A stretch of 64,000 nucleotides of DNA, from assembly GCA_963575745.1 (NCBI GenBank), contig CAUYUJ010017982.1:137913-201912 (forward strand). Reading direction: 5' to 3'. Shown piece after piece: positions 10,384 to 19,689 of the stretch. The notes below the pieces were generated by a model. It made no database searches, was not told the origin of the DNA, and saw only the letters and a list, made by a program, of their open reading frames with translations. The DNA is from Prorocentrum cordatum (lineage: Eukaryota > Sar > Dinophyceae > Prorocentrales > Prorocentraceae). Both the position numbers and the translations under genes were made by a program. The first letter of the stretch is position 1; each line of letters opens with the position of its first letter.

Positions 10384-10405
10384 CTTGAGCCAAAACGGCT
10401 ACGGA
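10384..10405 (-). other. Dinoflagellate spliced-leader relict, 21/22 match
   Basis: The minus strand reads TCCGTAGCCGTTTT then GGCTCAAG. This equals the DinoSL consensus except for one A-to-G change at position 10. It is followed by ATGATATTG, not by a GT donor, so it is not an SL RNA gene. In dinoflagellate genomes such copies mark cDNA re-insertions. The adjacent ATG at 10383 opens a 63-codon frame; the better protein starts at 10036. Confidence 0.8.
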
Positions 10406-10780
10406 AGGAGGAGGAGGAGATGGGGAGATATGGAAAGGGGGAGCGGGGAGGAACTTGGTGAGGATGATGAGGAGGAGGAGGAAGAGGAGGAGGAGAAGGA
10501 GAGGGAAGGAATGAGAGGGTCAGGAACAGTAAAGTGACAAGGTTGAAGAGGAATAACCATATAATATAAAAGAAGAGGAGGAAAAGGAGGAGGAGGAGGA
10601 GGAGGACGAGGAAGAGAAGAAAGAGAGGGAGCGCGCATGATACCGCAATGATCCCTCACGTATATACAGACCCACATACACAACACAGAAACATACAAAC
10701 ACATACATACATACACACGCACACGCAGACACACACGAAAACACATGAACACACACACACACACACCAACAGTGACATCG
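10406..10780 (+). repeat. GAG/GGA tracts and an (AC)n tract
   Basis: GAG-rich purine tracts lie at about 10408-10510 and 10570-10630, followed by imperfect ACACAC/ACATAC repeats at about 10660-10775. The GAG tract abuts the 5' end of the spliced-leader relict. Confidence 0.85.
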
Positions 10781-11039
10781 TACCGGAACCTGATCACCAC
10801 GGGGGGCTCCCCCCCATCGCCCCCCCCCCTGGCGTCGCTGCCGTTGGGTATCGCTCTCACAGAGATTCGATTCGATGATACTATTCCTCATCATCCTGCT
10901 CCTCACACCTGCCCCCCGCAACGCGGACTGCCTCCGCTGCTTCGATGAAGGACGACGCTGGGCAGGGTGTAAATAAGGTGCGCAGGCACGCGGACCCTCG
11001 TTTGAGGACCCCTGCGCAAATCGCTCCGGGGCCTGTTCA

Positions 11040-11690
11040 GGGATGGCGCGTCGTTCCCCCCCCCACCCCCCCGGGAGACGGAGCGGTGCGCAACGATTGT
11101 AGAGACCCGCATGCACGAGCTAGAAGACGGACGTATTATCCTCTTGCACAGCATGTCTGGAGCTCCGACCATTTTATTCCGCGTCGCCCCCCCCCCTCCC
11201 CCGCGTCCCCAGCGCCAGAGTGGGACTCCCGCGCCGTGGCTCTCTGCCCCGAGCCCCCCCGCGTCCCCAGCGCCCCAATTGGACCCCCGCCCACTGCCCC
11301 CTCCACCACGAACGCTTTATTCCGCGTCGCGACGCACACCACCTCCCCCACCTCCCTCCCCGCGTCCCCAGCGCCCCAGTGGGGGTTCCGCCCCGTGTCC
11401 CCTCCGCCCCGATCCCCCCCCCCCGTCCCCAGCCCCCCAGTTGGACCCCCGCCCCGTGGCCCTCTTCCCCAAGCCCCGCCCAGTGCCCCCTCCGCCCCGC
11501 CCCGACCATTTTATTCCGCGTCGCGACGCACACCACCTCCTCCCCCCTCATCTCCGCGCCCCCAGCGCCCCAGTGGGACCTCCGCCCCGTGCCCCCTCCG
11601 CTCCGAGCACTTATTCCGCGTCGCGACGCACACCACCTCCCCCTCCCCCCCTCCCCACCTGGGATTTGGGCCCCGTTGCTGGGCCCCGAG
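11040..11690 (+). repeat. C-rich tandem repeat with TTATTCCGCGTCGC core
   Basis: Four blocks carry TTTATTCCGCGTCGC (about 11171, 11317, 11512, 11609), three of them followed by GACGCACACCACCTCC. They are separated by C-rich spacers with CAGCGCCCCAGTGGGA. GCGTCGCGACGC is a 12-bp palindrome in each full core. Long Pro/Arg-rich open frames on both strands are by-products. Confidence 0.7.
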
Positions 11691-12531
11691 GGGCGATGTC
11701 TTGCCCCCTCTTCCCCCTTCCTGAGCCATGGCGCACGTGCCACTTGTTATGCGAACTGGTGATAACAACTGGGCGGGAGGGCTTCACCCCGACCCCGAAC
11801 AAAAGGGCACTTCTCCATACGACCACCCCCTCGCGTCCCTCGAATATCATCATGCCTGAGGGAGTCGTCCATGGCAGCGAGCGAGGCGAGCGAATGAGAA
11901 GTGCAATTTCGCACAGGGGTGCAGCTGGCGGGAGTGGTTTGCACATCCCCCTGCCTCCTCCCCTGGATCTGGATGGGGGGTGGGGATCGCGGGTCGTCTC
12001 AGTGTTTAAGATGGCCCAAGACGGCTCCCAGATGGACCGGAACGAATAGCCTCCAAGATGGCACAATATAGCCCAGGATGGTTATCACCATGCCGCCAAG
12101 ATGCCAAAACATCGCTAAGAGACGGCTCCAAGTAGCATCAGAGCCTCCCAGGGCAGCCTCAGAGAAGACCGAATCTTTCAACACCCTGAAAAATCTGATA
12201 CAGCTACGAGCCCCGACCTTGGAGCGCAAATGTGCGTGATTTACGATCAAGAAGAATGGAAGCATGGCGATACAAGCAGGGCACCTCATTTGGGTCCCCA
12301 TGCTGTCTGTTTGCCACTGGAGGCCAGATTTAGGAGTCCTTGCAGACCTCGCAGGGAAATGCTCATCGGGAGCCGTTTGTGCAAGGTGGGGGCGGAATTT
12401 GAAAATTACAAACACCAAAACTTGAAAAACAAATCCTTGAACACCGTCCGGGCAACAAGGTTGATTATCATGGTGTCGGCGGGTTCCCGCAACATTGTCA
12501 ATTTGGACCTTCCGTCTGTGTCTGCGAAAGA

Positions 12532-12533
<2 letters not shown>
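11691..12533. other. No supported gene; short CCAAGATGGC-type repeats
   Basis: Part of this region (about 12005-12180) has repeated AAGATGGCCCA-like words belonging to the degenerate family described at 20820-25930. The remainder is unassigned. Confidence 0.4.
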
Positions 12534-12581
<48 letters not shown>

Positions 12582-12718
12582 CAGAGATAAAACGAAACAT
12601 ACAAAGATAGGGAGAGAGAGAGAGAGAGAGAAAGAGACAAATAGAGAGAGAGAGAGAGAGACATAGAGAGAGAGAGAGGGAGAGAGCGAGGGACAGAGAG
12701 AGAGAGAGAAGGAGAGCG
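12534..12718 (+). repeat. (GA)n polypurine microsatellite
   Basis: About 185 bp of almost pure AG dinucleotide with a few ATA interruptions. It has mirror symmetry and strand asymmetry. Confidence 0.95.
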
Positions 12719-12769
12719 TCTTCGGGATTCATCTCGCTTCGCAGGGTGCACGCCCAGAGCGCGCACAGT

Positions 12770-12960
12770 ATGGGCGTTGTGGGGCCTTCTGGGAGCCGTT
12801 GATGGGCGCCTGGGTTATCAAGCCTCTTAGGCTGTATTGGGGCATCCTGGTGCCGTCTGGCGCAATCGGCGGCCGTCCTGGGCATCTTTAGGCCGTCTTG
12901 AGGTTCTCTTGGGGCAGTCGGGAGCTGTCTCTGCGTCGTCTGGCGGGCGCCTGGAGCGCC
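12770..12960 (+). repeat. Outlying block of the CTTGGGGC-type degenerate repeat
   Basis: Words such as GGGGCCTTCTGGGAGCCGTT, TATTGGGGCATCCTGG and GGCCGTCTTGAGG match the family that dominates 20.8-25.9 kb. Confidence 0.6.
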
Positions 12961-13003
12961 CGTTACTGCTCCCGCTCCCCCCCCCCCCCCCATCCCCCCC
13001 CTC

Positions 13004-13078
13004 TGGTAACGTTACGATTCGCGCAGGCGCCGTTTGGGAACTAGCGGGACGGCGCCAGCGCGAATCGTGACATTACCA
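13004..13078. mobile_element. Foldback element with about 28-bp arms
   Basis: The left arm GGTAACGTTACGATTCGCGC (from 13005) pairs with the right arm ending at 13077 (CGCGAATCGTGACATTACC) with three mismatches over 28 bp and a 17-nt loop. It lies directly after a C-homopolymer zone. It could be a MITE remnant or a simple hairpin. Confidence 0.65.
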
Positions 13079-14576
13079 GGCCCCTCCCACACCTCCCCCG
13101 AGGTCACGTCCGGTGAACATAATTTGTCTCCTCGTGCTATCGTGGAAGCCTCTTGCTTTGGGCCCATCATACGGGCCTGGGCAACCTTAGGGCCATCGTG
13201 AACACTCCAGACCCGCCCTGAGGTGTCGGCACCCCAGAAGAGGCGACAACGCTGAACTCTTTTTCTCCCACACAGCGCTTGTACTTAAGGACCTACTTCT
13301 TAAAGAACTGGATCGGTATTCCGGATTTGCGCCGCCTTGCCGCCCGTGTCGCCTCCTGGGCGCCCCGCGCTCTGAACTTACACGTCATAGCTTTCACCAC
13401 GTAGCCCACACCATATAGCTTGCACCGCATGTATTAAACAACATAGCCAATATTCTGTAGCGCACACACCACACATTTCCGCTCTAACTCACACCGGGCT
13501 GCCTTCGGGCCATCTGGCGGGTGTCTGGTGTCATCTCGGAGCTTTCTTAAAATCGTAGTGGGCCCGTCGTAGGGGCCTCTTGGGCATTCTTGGGGCCATC
13601 TTGAGACACCCCAGGGCCGTCGTGAGGTGTCGCCCCAAGAGGCCCCGATGTGTCCCCAGGTGAGATCCCATAGGGCCATTTGAGAATCGTGTAGCAGCCC
13701 AAAACAACCCCAAGAAGGCTCCAAGAAGCCTTCAAGAGGCGAGCGACCCGCGAAGGCCTCTCATAGTCTGCTTATGGGCACGTGCAGCTCAGATCCCCTG
13801 GTCAAGCCAACTCGCTTGGCGATTGTGCCACCTGGATTACCTGGCGGGCATACCCGAGGCGTAGATAATCCCTTCCACGAGGAGGCGGTTTACGGGGATG
13901 GGGTGCACGGCAAAACTGCCCTCCCTTCCCTGGTGCATAGCACAGCGTCATCATCACCCCCTCCCTTCCTTAGCGCCACCACAGGCATCGAGAGATCACC
14001 CGCGCCGATGCGCGCGGCCGAGGTCTCAGACCCGTTGCCCGCCTACCGCGCTGGCTGCCCTCACGGCAGGGCGCCTTTCTCAGATAAGCGAGATCGATCC
14101 GAGCTTGCCGCACTGGAGAGCATTTTGCACATGCGAGGGCGACGGCGTGGTCACCCTCTGGCCAGAGGCCGCTCAAGAGAGGTCCCCAGACCCCTCCTGG
14201 GCACCGTCCCGACCCGCTTTCCAGGCTGCGCCTAGCCGTGTCCAGGAGGAAGCCCTCGGAGAGCTCGGAAGATGAGGCGGCGGTCGACGACGACTTGCCT
14301 GCGCACAAAAGGGGCACAGCAGGGCCTCCAATCGACTCCCTTGACGATCTCGCGCTTCGCGGGGGGGGGCCTCTCCACGACGACTCTTGCCGACCCCTGG
14401 ACGACGGCTCCCACGACGACCTCGCAGGGGCCGATCCAGAGAGGCTCGTTCTGACGAGCCTCGAGGGCGAAGCTCGGCCGAGCCTCGCGTGCAGAGGCAT
14501 CAGGACGGCAAGGTGAGGGGCTCTGGCGTTTCGGGGGGGGGGGGGCTGGACCTGGACCCAGGACAGATTTGACTAC
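13079..14576. other. Mixed region: one CTTGGGGC block, tentative ORFs
   Basis: A further CTTGGGG-type block lies at about 13495-13745. Plus-strand frames at 13898-14275 and 14238-14516 have coding-like but unrecognised sequence (LSQISEIDPSLPHWRAF in the first, acidic Ser/Asp-rich in the second). No start, splice or family evidence supports a gene call. Confidence 0.35.
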
Positions 14577-14728
14577 CTACCAAACCACCCCAACCCAACC
14601 CGAAGACCCGAATTTCGGGTGGGGGGGGTATGGGCTCCATACGTGTTTTTTCGATGTTCCCGGAACCCCCCCAACTAGAAATCGAGGGTAAATCTGAGCC
14701 TTCGGGTTGGGTTGGGGTGGTTTGGTGG
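14577..14728. mobile_element. MITE of about 152 bp with 29-bp inverted repeats
   Basis: CTACCAAACCACCCCAACCC... at 14577-14605 pairs with 14700-14728 in inverted orientation at 28 of 29 positions, and weaker similarity continues outward for several bases. The interior is AT-richer and holds a small ACCCGAATTTCGGGT hairpin at 14607-14621. No ORF is present. It is unrelated to the other MITEs in this window. Confidence 0.8.
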
Positions 14729-15339
14729 GTGGTGAATTACAGAGAAGGGGCGCCCACACGACGCGGCAGCTGCTCCTTGGCCGTGCTGGCCGTGCCCCAG
14801 AGCGGCAGACGCAAGCGGTCATGTGCAGTCGGACCCGATTGGAGAGGGCACGCGAGAGGACACGCGACCCTCCCGACGGCTACAGCGCCATGGGGATGCA
14901 GAAGGTACGGGCCACGGCACAAGGCCGGGCACTCGGCCTCTCCTCGCGCCTCAGCCTCACCTCGGGCCTCGGCTTCACCCTGAGCCCGGGCCCCTCCTCG
15001 AGCCTCGGCCTTCCCCGTTGCCTCCTCCCCGGCCTCCACGGCTTCCCTGGCCTCTTCTGCCTCCCTAGCCTCCTCGGCCTCCTCCGAGCTGTCCTCGCAG
15101 TCCGTCTCCTCGCCCTCGTCGCCGTGCCTTGACTTGGCAGGGCCGACCTCCTGATCCAAAGGCCGACGGTACGCCACCGCGCATAGAGGCACCGATCGGA
15201 GCGTCCTCGGGCCCACCCGAGGGGCCCAGGCCCAGGAGCCACTGGCGCTCTCGCGCACGCCTGGGAGCGCCCCGCCCAGCGTGCCCAAGAGGCCTCGAGG
15301 CTGCACTGGGAAGCTGGCCCAGGTTTCTTGACTGATGAT
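14729..15339. other. No supported gene; imperfect GCCTCG-type repeats
   Basis: Imperfect CTCGGCCTC/CTCGAGCC words from about 14935 to 15110 give a Glu/Ala-rich minus-strand frame without a motif. At 15128-15165 lies a short third copy of the dispersed repeat seen at 5331 and 41643. Confidence 0.4.
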
Positions 15340-15510
15340 CGGGGATGGACTGAACCCCCTTTAGCAAAGCGTGGTTTAGTGAAAACGACCTCGGGCCCAA
15401 ACCTGGCGGGCGCAAGCCTGGAAAATGACGGCCGCGGCGCCCTCTCGAGAACCGAGGACGGACGATTCACTAATCGACGTGTCAGGGTGGGGGGCCTGCC
15501 CAGCCCCCAG
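15340..15510. mobile_element. MITE family CGGGGATGGAC, copy 1
   Basis: The core is shared with 43820-43980 and 58031-58202: CGTGGTTTAGTGAAAACGAC, then AAACCTGGCGGGCGCAAGCC and TTCACTAATCGACGTGTCA. The left inverted repeat is recognisable (CGGGGATGGACTGAACCC), but the right end has decayed to GCCTGCCCAGCCCCCA. No coding capacity. Confidence 0.8.
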
Positions 15511-15595
15511 AAGAATTCATTGATCACATTTTCGGCTGTAACCCTGCAGGGGTGCACTTGTGTTACTTCGGAACGTGCGTGTCCAGCACGGCCCA

Positions 15596-15771
15596 GAATT
15601 GTCCCAGGGCCCGTCCCTCGCCATCGCTCGGACGTCTATTTTTTGTGTTTTTGTTCGGTTTCGCGCGTGGTTTTTTTCGCCAAATGGTCAAGGATGCTCC
15701 TCGATGGTCCTCGCCGAGGAAAAAACGCACACGTCCGAGCGATGCCAAGAGAATTGTCCCATGGCCCGTCC
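15596..15771. mobile_element. Inverted-repeat insertion flanked by a 21-bp direct repeat
   Basis: A 13-bp perfect inverted repeat ATCGCTCGGACGT (15623-15635 and 15731-15743) bounds a T-rich core. Outside it, GAATTGTCCC-A/T-GGCCCGTCC occurs on both sides (15596-15616 and 15751-15771) with one mismatch. The inverted-repeat element has a second copy at 39622-39737. A direct repeat of 21 bp is far longer than a usual cut-and-paste target duplication. Confidence 0.75.
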
Positions 15772-15878
15772 TTGAGATCTCGTGGGCGCCTCTCGGCCCC
15801 GTGGTGTGGGAGCCCTCGCAGCTGGCCCGGGAGGCCGAAACAGAGCAGAACGTGCACCCCTGGCGGCGGAACCGGATC

Positions 15879-16152
15879 GGATAAGAACGGGAAGCGCCGA
15901 TGTTGTCCATTGTTGGAGGCCTCGAAATGGGCACCAACACCAACACAGGGGGTTGCCTCCACAGGGGGAAGATCATCCTCGATTTCGGTGTTGGTGGCAA
16001 TGTTTCGGTCACCTTGGAAGCCAGAATGTTATCACCATCACCGAGATCGGGATCTTCTCCCCTCGGTGGAGGCACACACCGCCGATCTTGGTGTTGGTGT
16101 CAACCTCTAGGCCTTCGAGGATAAGAACGGGAAGCGCCGATGTTGTCCATTG
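15879..16152. mobile_element. Insertion flanked by a perfect 34-bp direct repeat
   Basis: The 34 bp beginning GGATAAGAACGGGAAGCGCC occur identically at 15879-15912 and 16119-16152. The 206 bp between them have imperfect inverted ends (GGCCTCGAAATGGGCACCAA against a right end reading GGCCTAGAGGTTGACACCAA) and GTGTTGGTG motifs. The flanking sequence is itself a copy of a motif found at 20505, 21975 and 23077, so the insertion interrupted a member of that family. Confidence 0.75.
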
Positions 16153-16295
16153 GGCTCGTAAGGGGCAAGAAGAAAATGCTGATGGCGACCGCGAGGCGGC
16201 GGATGTCGACGATGGCAGCGCGGATGACGGGGAGGGCAGCGAGGGGGGCAGCAGGACAACAAGAAGGAAGACAAGCGCGAGGACGAGGAAGAGAC

Positions 16296-16400
16296 GAAGC
16301 GGAGAAGGAGGAGGAGGAGGAGGAGAATGAGGAGGAGGAGGAGGAGGAGGAGAATGAGGAGGAGGAGGAGAAGAAAGACGACGACGACGACGACGACGAC
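16296..16400 (+). repeat. GAG then GAC microsatellite
   Basis: GGAGGAGGA repeats followed by nine or so GAC units (about 16377-16402). Confidence 0.9.
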
Positions 16401-16474
16401 GGAGAAGCACGGTAAGGATCCCGACGAACAGGACGTCGAAGAAGGGGTCCCCGTGATCTTTTGAGGCTACCATC

Positions 16475-16630
16475 TAGGCTGTTGAGGCCGTCTGGGACTA
16501 TCTTGGGGCATCCTGGGGGGCCCCCAAAGAGGCCCCCAATACTCAAAATGCTCCTAGGAACCCCCCAGGGCGTTCCAAGGATGCCCCAAGAGGCCCCTAA
16601 GAGGCCCCCAAGAGGCCTCGTCCTCCTCTT
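16475..16630 (+). repeat. CTTGGGGC-type degenerate repeat block
   Basis: Words such as TATCTTGGGGCATCC and CCCCCAAGAGGCC point in both orientations around about 16525, giving partial dyad symmetry. It ends in a short CTC tract. Confidence 0.6.
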
Positions 16631-16664
16631 CCTCCTCCTCCTCTCGTCTTACAAATGTGCAAGA

Positions 16665-16830
16665 GCTTCACGGATGGAGGGTGATCCCTTTTCAAAATGT
16701 GGCTCTCGCCTTATCGCCGCGCACATTCGTATTACAGTTTGCAAGACTGTCAAGGATGGAGCGCGGTTCTTTGTCAAGATGTGGCTCTCGCCTAAGCGCC
16801 GCGCAGCAACTTCAAGGATTCCCATGGCTA
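16665..16830 (+). repeat. Two diverged units related to the 99-bp array at 63.4 kb
   Basis: Two tandem units of about 90 bp share TGGCTCTCGCCTWAKCGCCGCGCA. Their order (CAAGGATGGA, CTCTCGCC, GCCGCGCAGCAACTTCAAGG) parallels the array at 63379-64000 (CAAGGATGGA, CCCTCGCC, GCGCCGAACGCG, GCAACTCCAAGG). Confidence 0.5.
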
Positions 16831-17370
16831 ACGTCCCGGAAATGGCGTTTTGGCACGATGTCGCAATGTCAGGGCGCAACAGTCACGTTGATTCGCGGTG
16901 CTGAAATCAGAGGAATGGTGCTCTGGCGCAATTCATCAAGACGCAACAATAACGGCTACTCACGGAATGAAATCCCAGAAATGGTTTTCTAGTACAGTTC
17001 CGGATTTTCAAACTGGTGTCTTCCAACGGGGCACTTCCCTCAATGAGAATGAACTGTTGTATGGGGCGTATGAGGAGGGAACTTTGAGGGAGGGTTCATT
17101 GCAATATCACTCATGAGTCTTAGGCTTACACTGGTCCTCCTCCTCCTCTTCCTTCTCCTCCTCCCGCACCTGATACTTCCCCTCATTCCCTTCTCAAGAC
17201 ATCAAGCACATGTGGCTCGAGGCTCTCCGTACCCATTTGGGCTCTAGGCAGCTTCGACGTCACGTCCCACGCCGTCACGGGGCGCTCGGGGGACGCCCAG
17301 GCAGCCGCACATCGAGTGCAACCTTTTCGGCCGACGAAGCGGGACACATCGTACGGGCTGTGGCAATTGG
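16831..17370. other. No supported gene
   Basis: Less GC-rich sequence with a short CTC tract at about 17140-17165. No convincing frame or repeat. Confidence 0.4.
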
Positions 17371-17652
17371 CTCGGCGCTGCGGTCATCCTGAAGTTTCTA
17401 AGCCTCCGGCAGGTCCTGGAGCCCCTCAGCCATCGCGTCGTCTTGCAGCTGGCCGCTCAGCCAGAACCGGTACACGTCCTCTCCCGGGACGTGGTCCACA
17501 TCGCCTTCCTGGTCGTGCTTGTGCCCTTCGCCCACCTGCTGGTGACGGTGTTCGTCGTCATGACAGTGGTGTCCATTCGGATGCATGCAATCATGGTCTT
17601 CATGCCAGGCGGCGCGTCATCCACTGCAGTGCCGCAGTGGGTCAGCGCATGA
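17371..17652 (+). CDS. Possible membrane-protein exon with channel-like pattern
   Basis: The plus frame reads LGAAVILKFLSLRQVLEPLS, then a hydrophobic segment VVHIAFLVVLVPFAHLLVTV (about 17500-17558) and a stop at 17650. LKFLSL followed about 35 residues later by a hydrophobic helix resembles the S4-S5/S5 region of polycystin-type cation channels. This is pattern resemblance only. Third positions are GC-rich. No start codon or splice sites are assigned, so it would be an isolated exon or remnant. The opposite strand also has an open frame with coding-like composition, which lowers confidence. Confidence 0.25.
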   Translation, partial: LGAAVILKFLSLRQVLEPLSHRVVLQLAAQPEPVHVLSRDVVHIAFLVVLVPFAHLLVTVFVVMTVVSIRMHAIMVFMPGGASSTAVPQWVSA

Positions 17653-17785
17653 AAGGCTGGGCAGTGGTCGACGGCAATGGCTACTGCGCATTTGCTGTTT
17701 GCACGAAACGTCGGCATGCTCCCAGGCTCAGTGTACCTATGGGCCAGTGCATGAAGGGCTGGGCAGTGGTCGAGGGCTGGGGCCG
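17637..17785 (+). repeat. Short tandem duplication
   Basis: GTGGGTCAGCGCATGAAAGG at 17637 and ATGGGCCAGTGCATGAAGGG at 17739 start two copies that share GCTGGGCAGTGGTCGA, spaced about 102 bp. Confidence 0.6.
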
Positions 17786-18477
17786 CAGCGTTGCGGCGAC
17801 ATGAGGAAGACGAGGGGTGTGAGTCTCAGTGTGGGAGGCGAAGTCTGCGCCGACCGCCATCGGCTACAAAGCCTGGATGAACACACGTGGGATAAGCAGG
17901 CAGAGGCAGATAGTTTTGTTCTTGCCACGGTTGCTTGGATGAAATGTAGACAACTGTTTTCGTACTCATGTGGAGTTCAACACCTTTCTCGTGTGATTGG
18001 GCATGGCTCAATGTTTGTCAGAGTACAGTGCATCCTATCACGTTTGTTTCATAGATTGTGTGGGCTTCGCGCTCGTTGGTGGGCTGGGAAGTGTTTTCTG
18101 AGATGTGCATGTGTCACCGCGGTTTCCGCACATGCCTGGGCTTTCTGCGTGGTGGGCTTCATCTTCCTCGTCCCAACATTCGTGGCACGTTTCTCACAAA
18201 ATTCAATGTGTATCCGCTCTCGGTGGCTTGGCTTGGAAGGAGTGAACATCTTCATGGCGGAGGTACTCACCTGGCGATATCACAATCGCCTTCGTCGTGC
18301 TCAACAAGCCTTCCGGGTGGCTCCACGGGTGGGCCTCATGTTCCTTGTCGCCGCGATGCTCATCGAGTTCAGGGGGTGCCAGTTTAGTGATAATTTGCAA
18401 CTCGCTTCGCCACGGGTCTCACTTCGAACCATCCCGTCTCACATCATCGAATATCATCTCATCATCATCACCTCTCC
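17786..18477. other. Low-repeat segment with ambiguous coding signals
   Basis: A long plus-strand frame (17585-18658) crosses this segment but ends in repeat sequence. On the minus strand, 18400-18204 reads LAPPELDEHRGDKEHEAHPW with GC-rich third positions and contains CCAG|GTGAGTAC at 18275-18264, a good splice-donor match. Either strand could hold an exon; I cannot decide. Confidence 0.3.
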
Positions 18478-18656
18478 TACCCAAAATGTTGCCCTCTGTG
18501 GGAAAAAAAACACACACTGTGGGAAAAAAACAGTGGGGAAACAAATACACACACTGTGGGAACAAGCACACAGACTGTGTGTTTTTTTTCCCCACAGACT
18601 GTGTGGTTTCCCACAGTGTGTTTTTTTCCCACAGTGTGTTTTGTGTGTGTTTTCCT
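18478..18656. repeat. Inverted array of CACTGTGGGAAAAAAA units
   Basis: Copies of CACACTGTGGGAAAAAAA on the left half are mirrored on the right half by TGTGTTTTTTTCCCACAGT in inverted orientation, centred at about 18578. The block can fold into a long imperfect hairpin and is much AT-richer than its neighbourhood. Confidence 0.75.
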
Positions 18657-18795
18657 AGGGATTTCCACTACGGCTCGGAGAACACATCGTCCGATGGCTT
18701 GTCCAAGCTTTCGCCACAACGTTCGGCCACCTCGGCGCCTCCCAACGGCCAGGGACGGCGGTGACTCGCCGCAGGCGTCTTCGATACCCTGAGCC
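18656..18795 (+). repeat. Duplicated segment, copy 1
   Basis: It matches 19415-19565 at landmarks CCACAACGTTCGGCCAC, GTGAYTCGCCGCAG and CTTCGATACCCT. The copies are diverged. Confidence 0.65.
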
Positions 18796-18818
18796 CAAGA
18801 GCACCCATAGTTTAACGG

Positions 18819-18983
18819 GCGAAGAACGGTATAAAATGAACTTTTTCGCTGTCGGGGGCGCCTGTCCCTGGGCGGCTGGAAAGTTTATACCCTTACGATG
18901 GCACCGTAGGGGTATAAACTTTCCAGCCGCCCAGGGACAGGCGCCCCCGACAGCGAAAAAGTTTATTTTATACCGTTCTTCGC
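18819..18983. mobile_element. Near-perfect 165-bp palindrome
   Basis: The two arms (79 bp each) match in inverted orientation except at two positions (18838/18964 and 18893/18909). The central loop is about 7 nt around ATGGCAC. Both mismatches would be G-U wobbles in a plus-strand RNA. The outer ends read GCGAAGAACGGTATAAAA. No ORF of note and no clear target duplication. It is either a very young foldback element or a hairpin RNA source. Confidence 0.85.
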
Positions 18984-19019
18984 TCGCTGAATGTTAGAGG
19001 CTTATCAAGCATCCAATAT

Positions 19020-19365
19020 GATCCTCTGACGGCCAAAGAGGTCTCCGAGACGGGCCCAGGAGAGCCCTCAAACGGCCCAGGAGACCTCCAAGACGCTCAA
19101 GATGGCCTCCAGGACTGCCCTGAAGCGCCCCAAGACGGCTTCCGACGGCGTCAGACGGGCCAGGGACGCCCAAGACGAGCGGAAATCGCACAACGCCCGC
19201 CCCCCAAAACGGCCCAAGGAGGCCCAGAAGGCCCCGAATACGTCCAAGAGGGCCTCCAAGATAGCCCTGAAGCGCCCCAAGAAGGCCCCTAGGCGGCCTA
19301 AAGAGGCCCCCAGGGCCCAGGAGGCTCGAAGAGTGCCCCAACAGCTCCCAAGAGGCCTCTTCTTT
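19020..19365 (-). repeat. CTTGGGGC-type degenerate repeat, inverted block
   Basis: Words such as GGCCCAGGAGA, GCGCCCCAAGACGG and GGCCTCCAAGA are the reverse complement of the family at 20.8-25.9 kb. Confidence 0.7.
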
Positions 19366-19414
19366 TTTCTCCTCCTCCTTTTGCCTCCGATTCGTCGTAT
19401 TCCCATTTCTCCAC

Positions 19415-19565
19415 AAAGTGTTCCCCGAAGGGTTCCCACAACGGCTGGGGGAACACACAGTTCGACAGCGTGGCCGAGCTCTGGCCACAACGTTCGGCCA
19501 CATCAGCGCTTCACAGAAGGCAGGGGGTCGCGGTGATTCGCCGCAGTCGCCTTCGATACCCTCCT
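19415..19565 (+). repeat. Duplicated segment, copy 2
   Basis: Diverged second copy of 18656-18795. Confidence 0.65.
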
Positions 19566-19689
19566 CAGCGCTTTAGAATACCAGAGAGATCACCAACAGG
19601 AAGCACGATAGACAGCCAAGAGCGAGCGCTACACAGAGTACGATAGCGAGCACGAAACTAGGAGAGACCGTGTGGAACACCGCATAGGA

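Noticed and set aside
17585-18658. 357-codon plus-strand open frame
   Set aside because: The second part is repeat-derived (TGTGGGAAAAAAA array), and the opposite strand has comparable coding signals including a splice-donor match.
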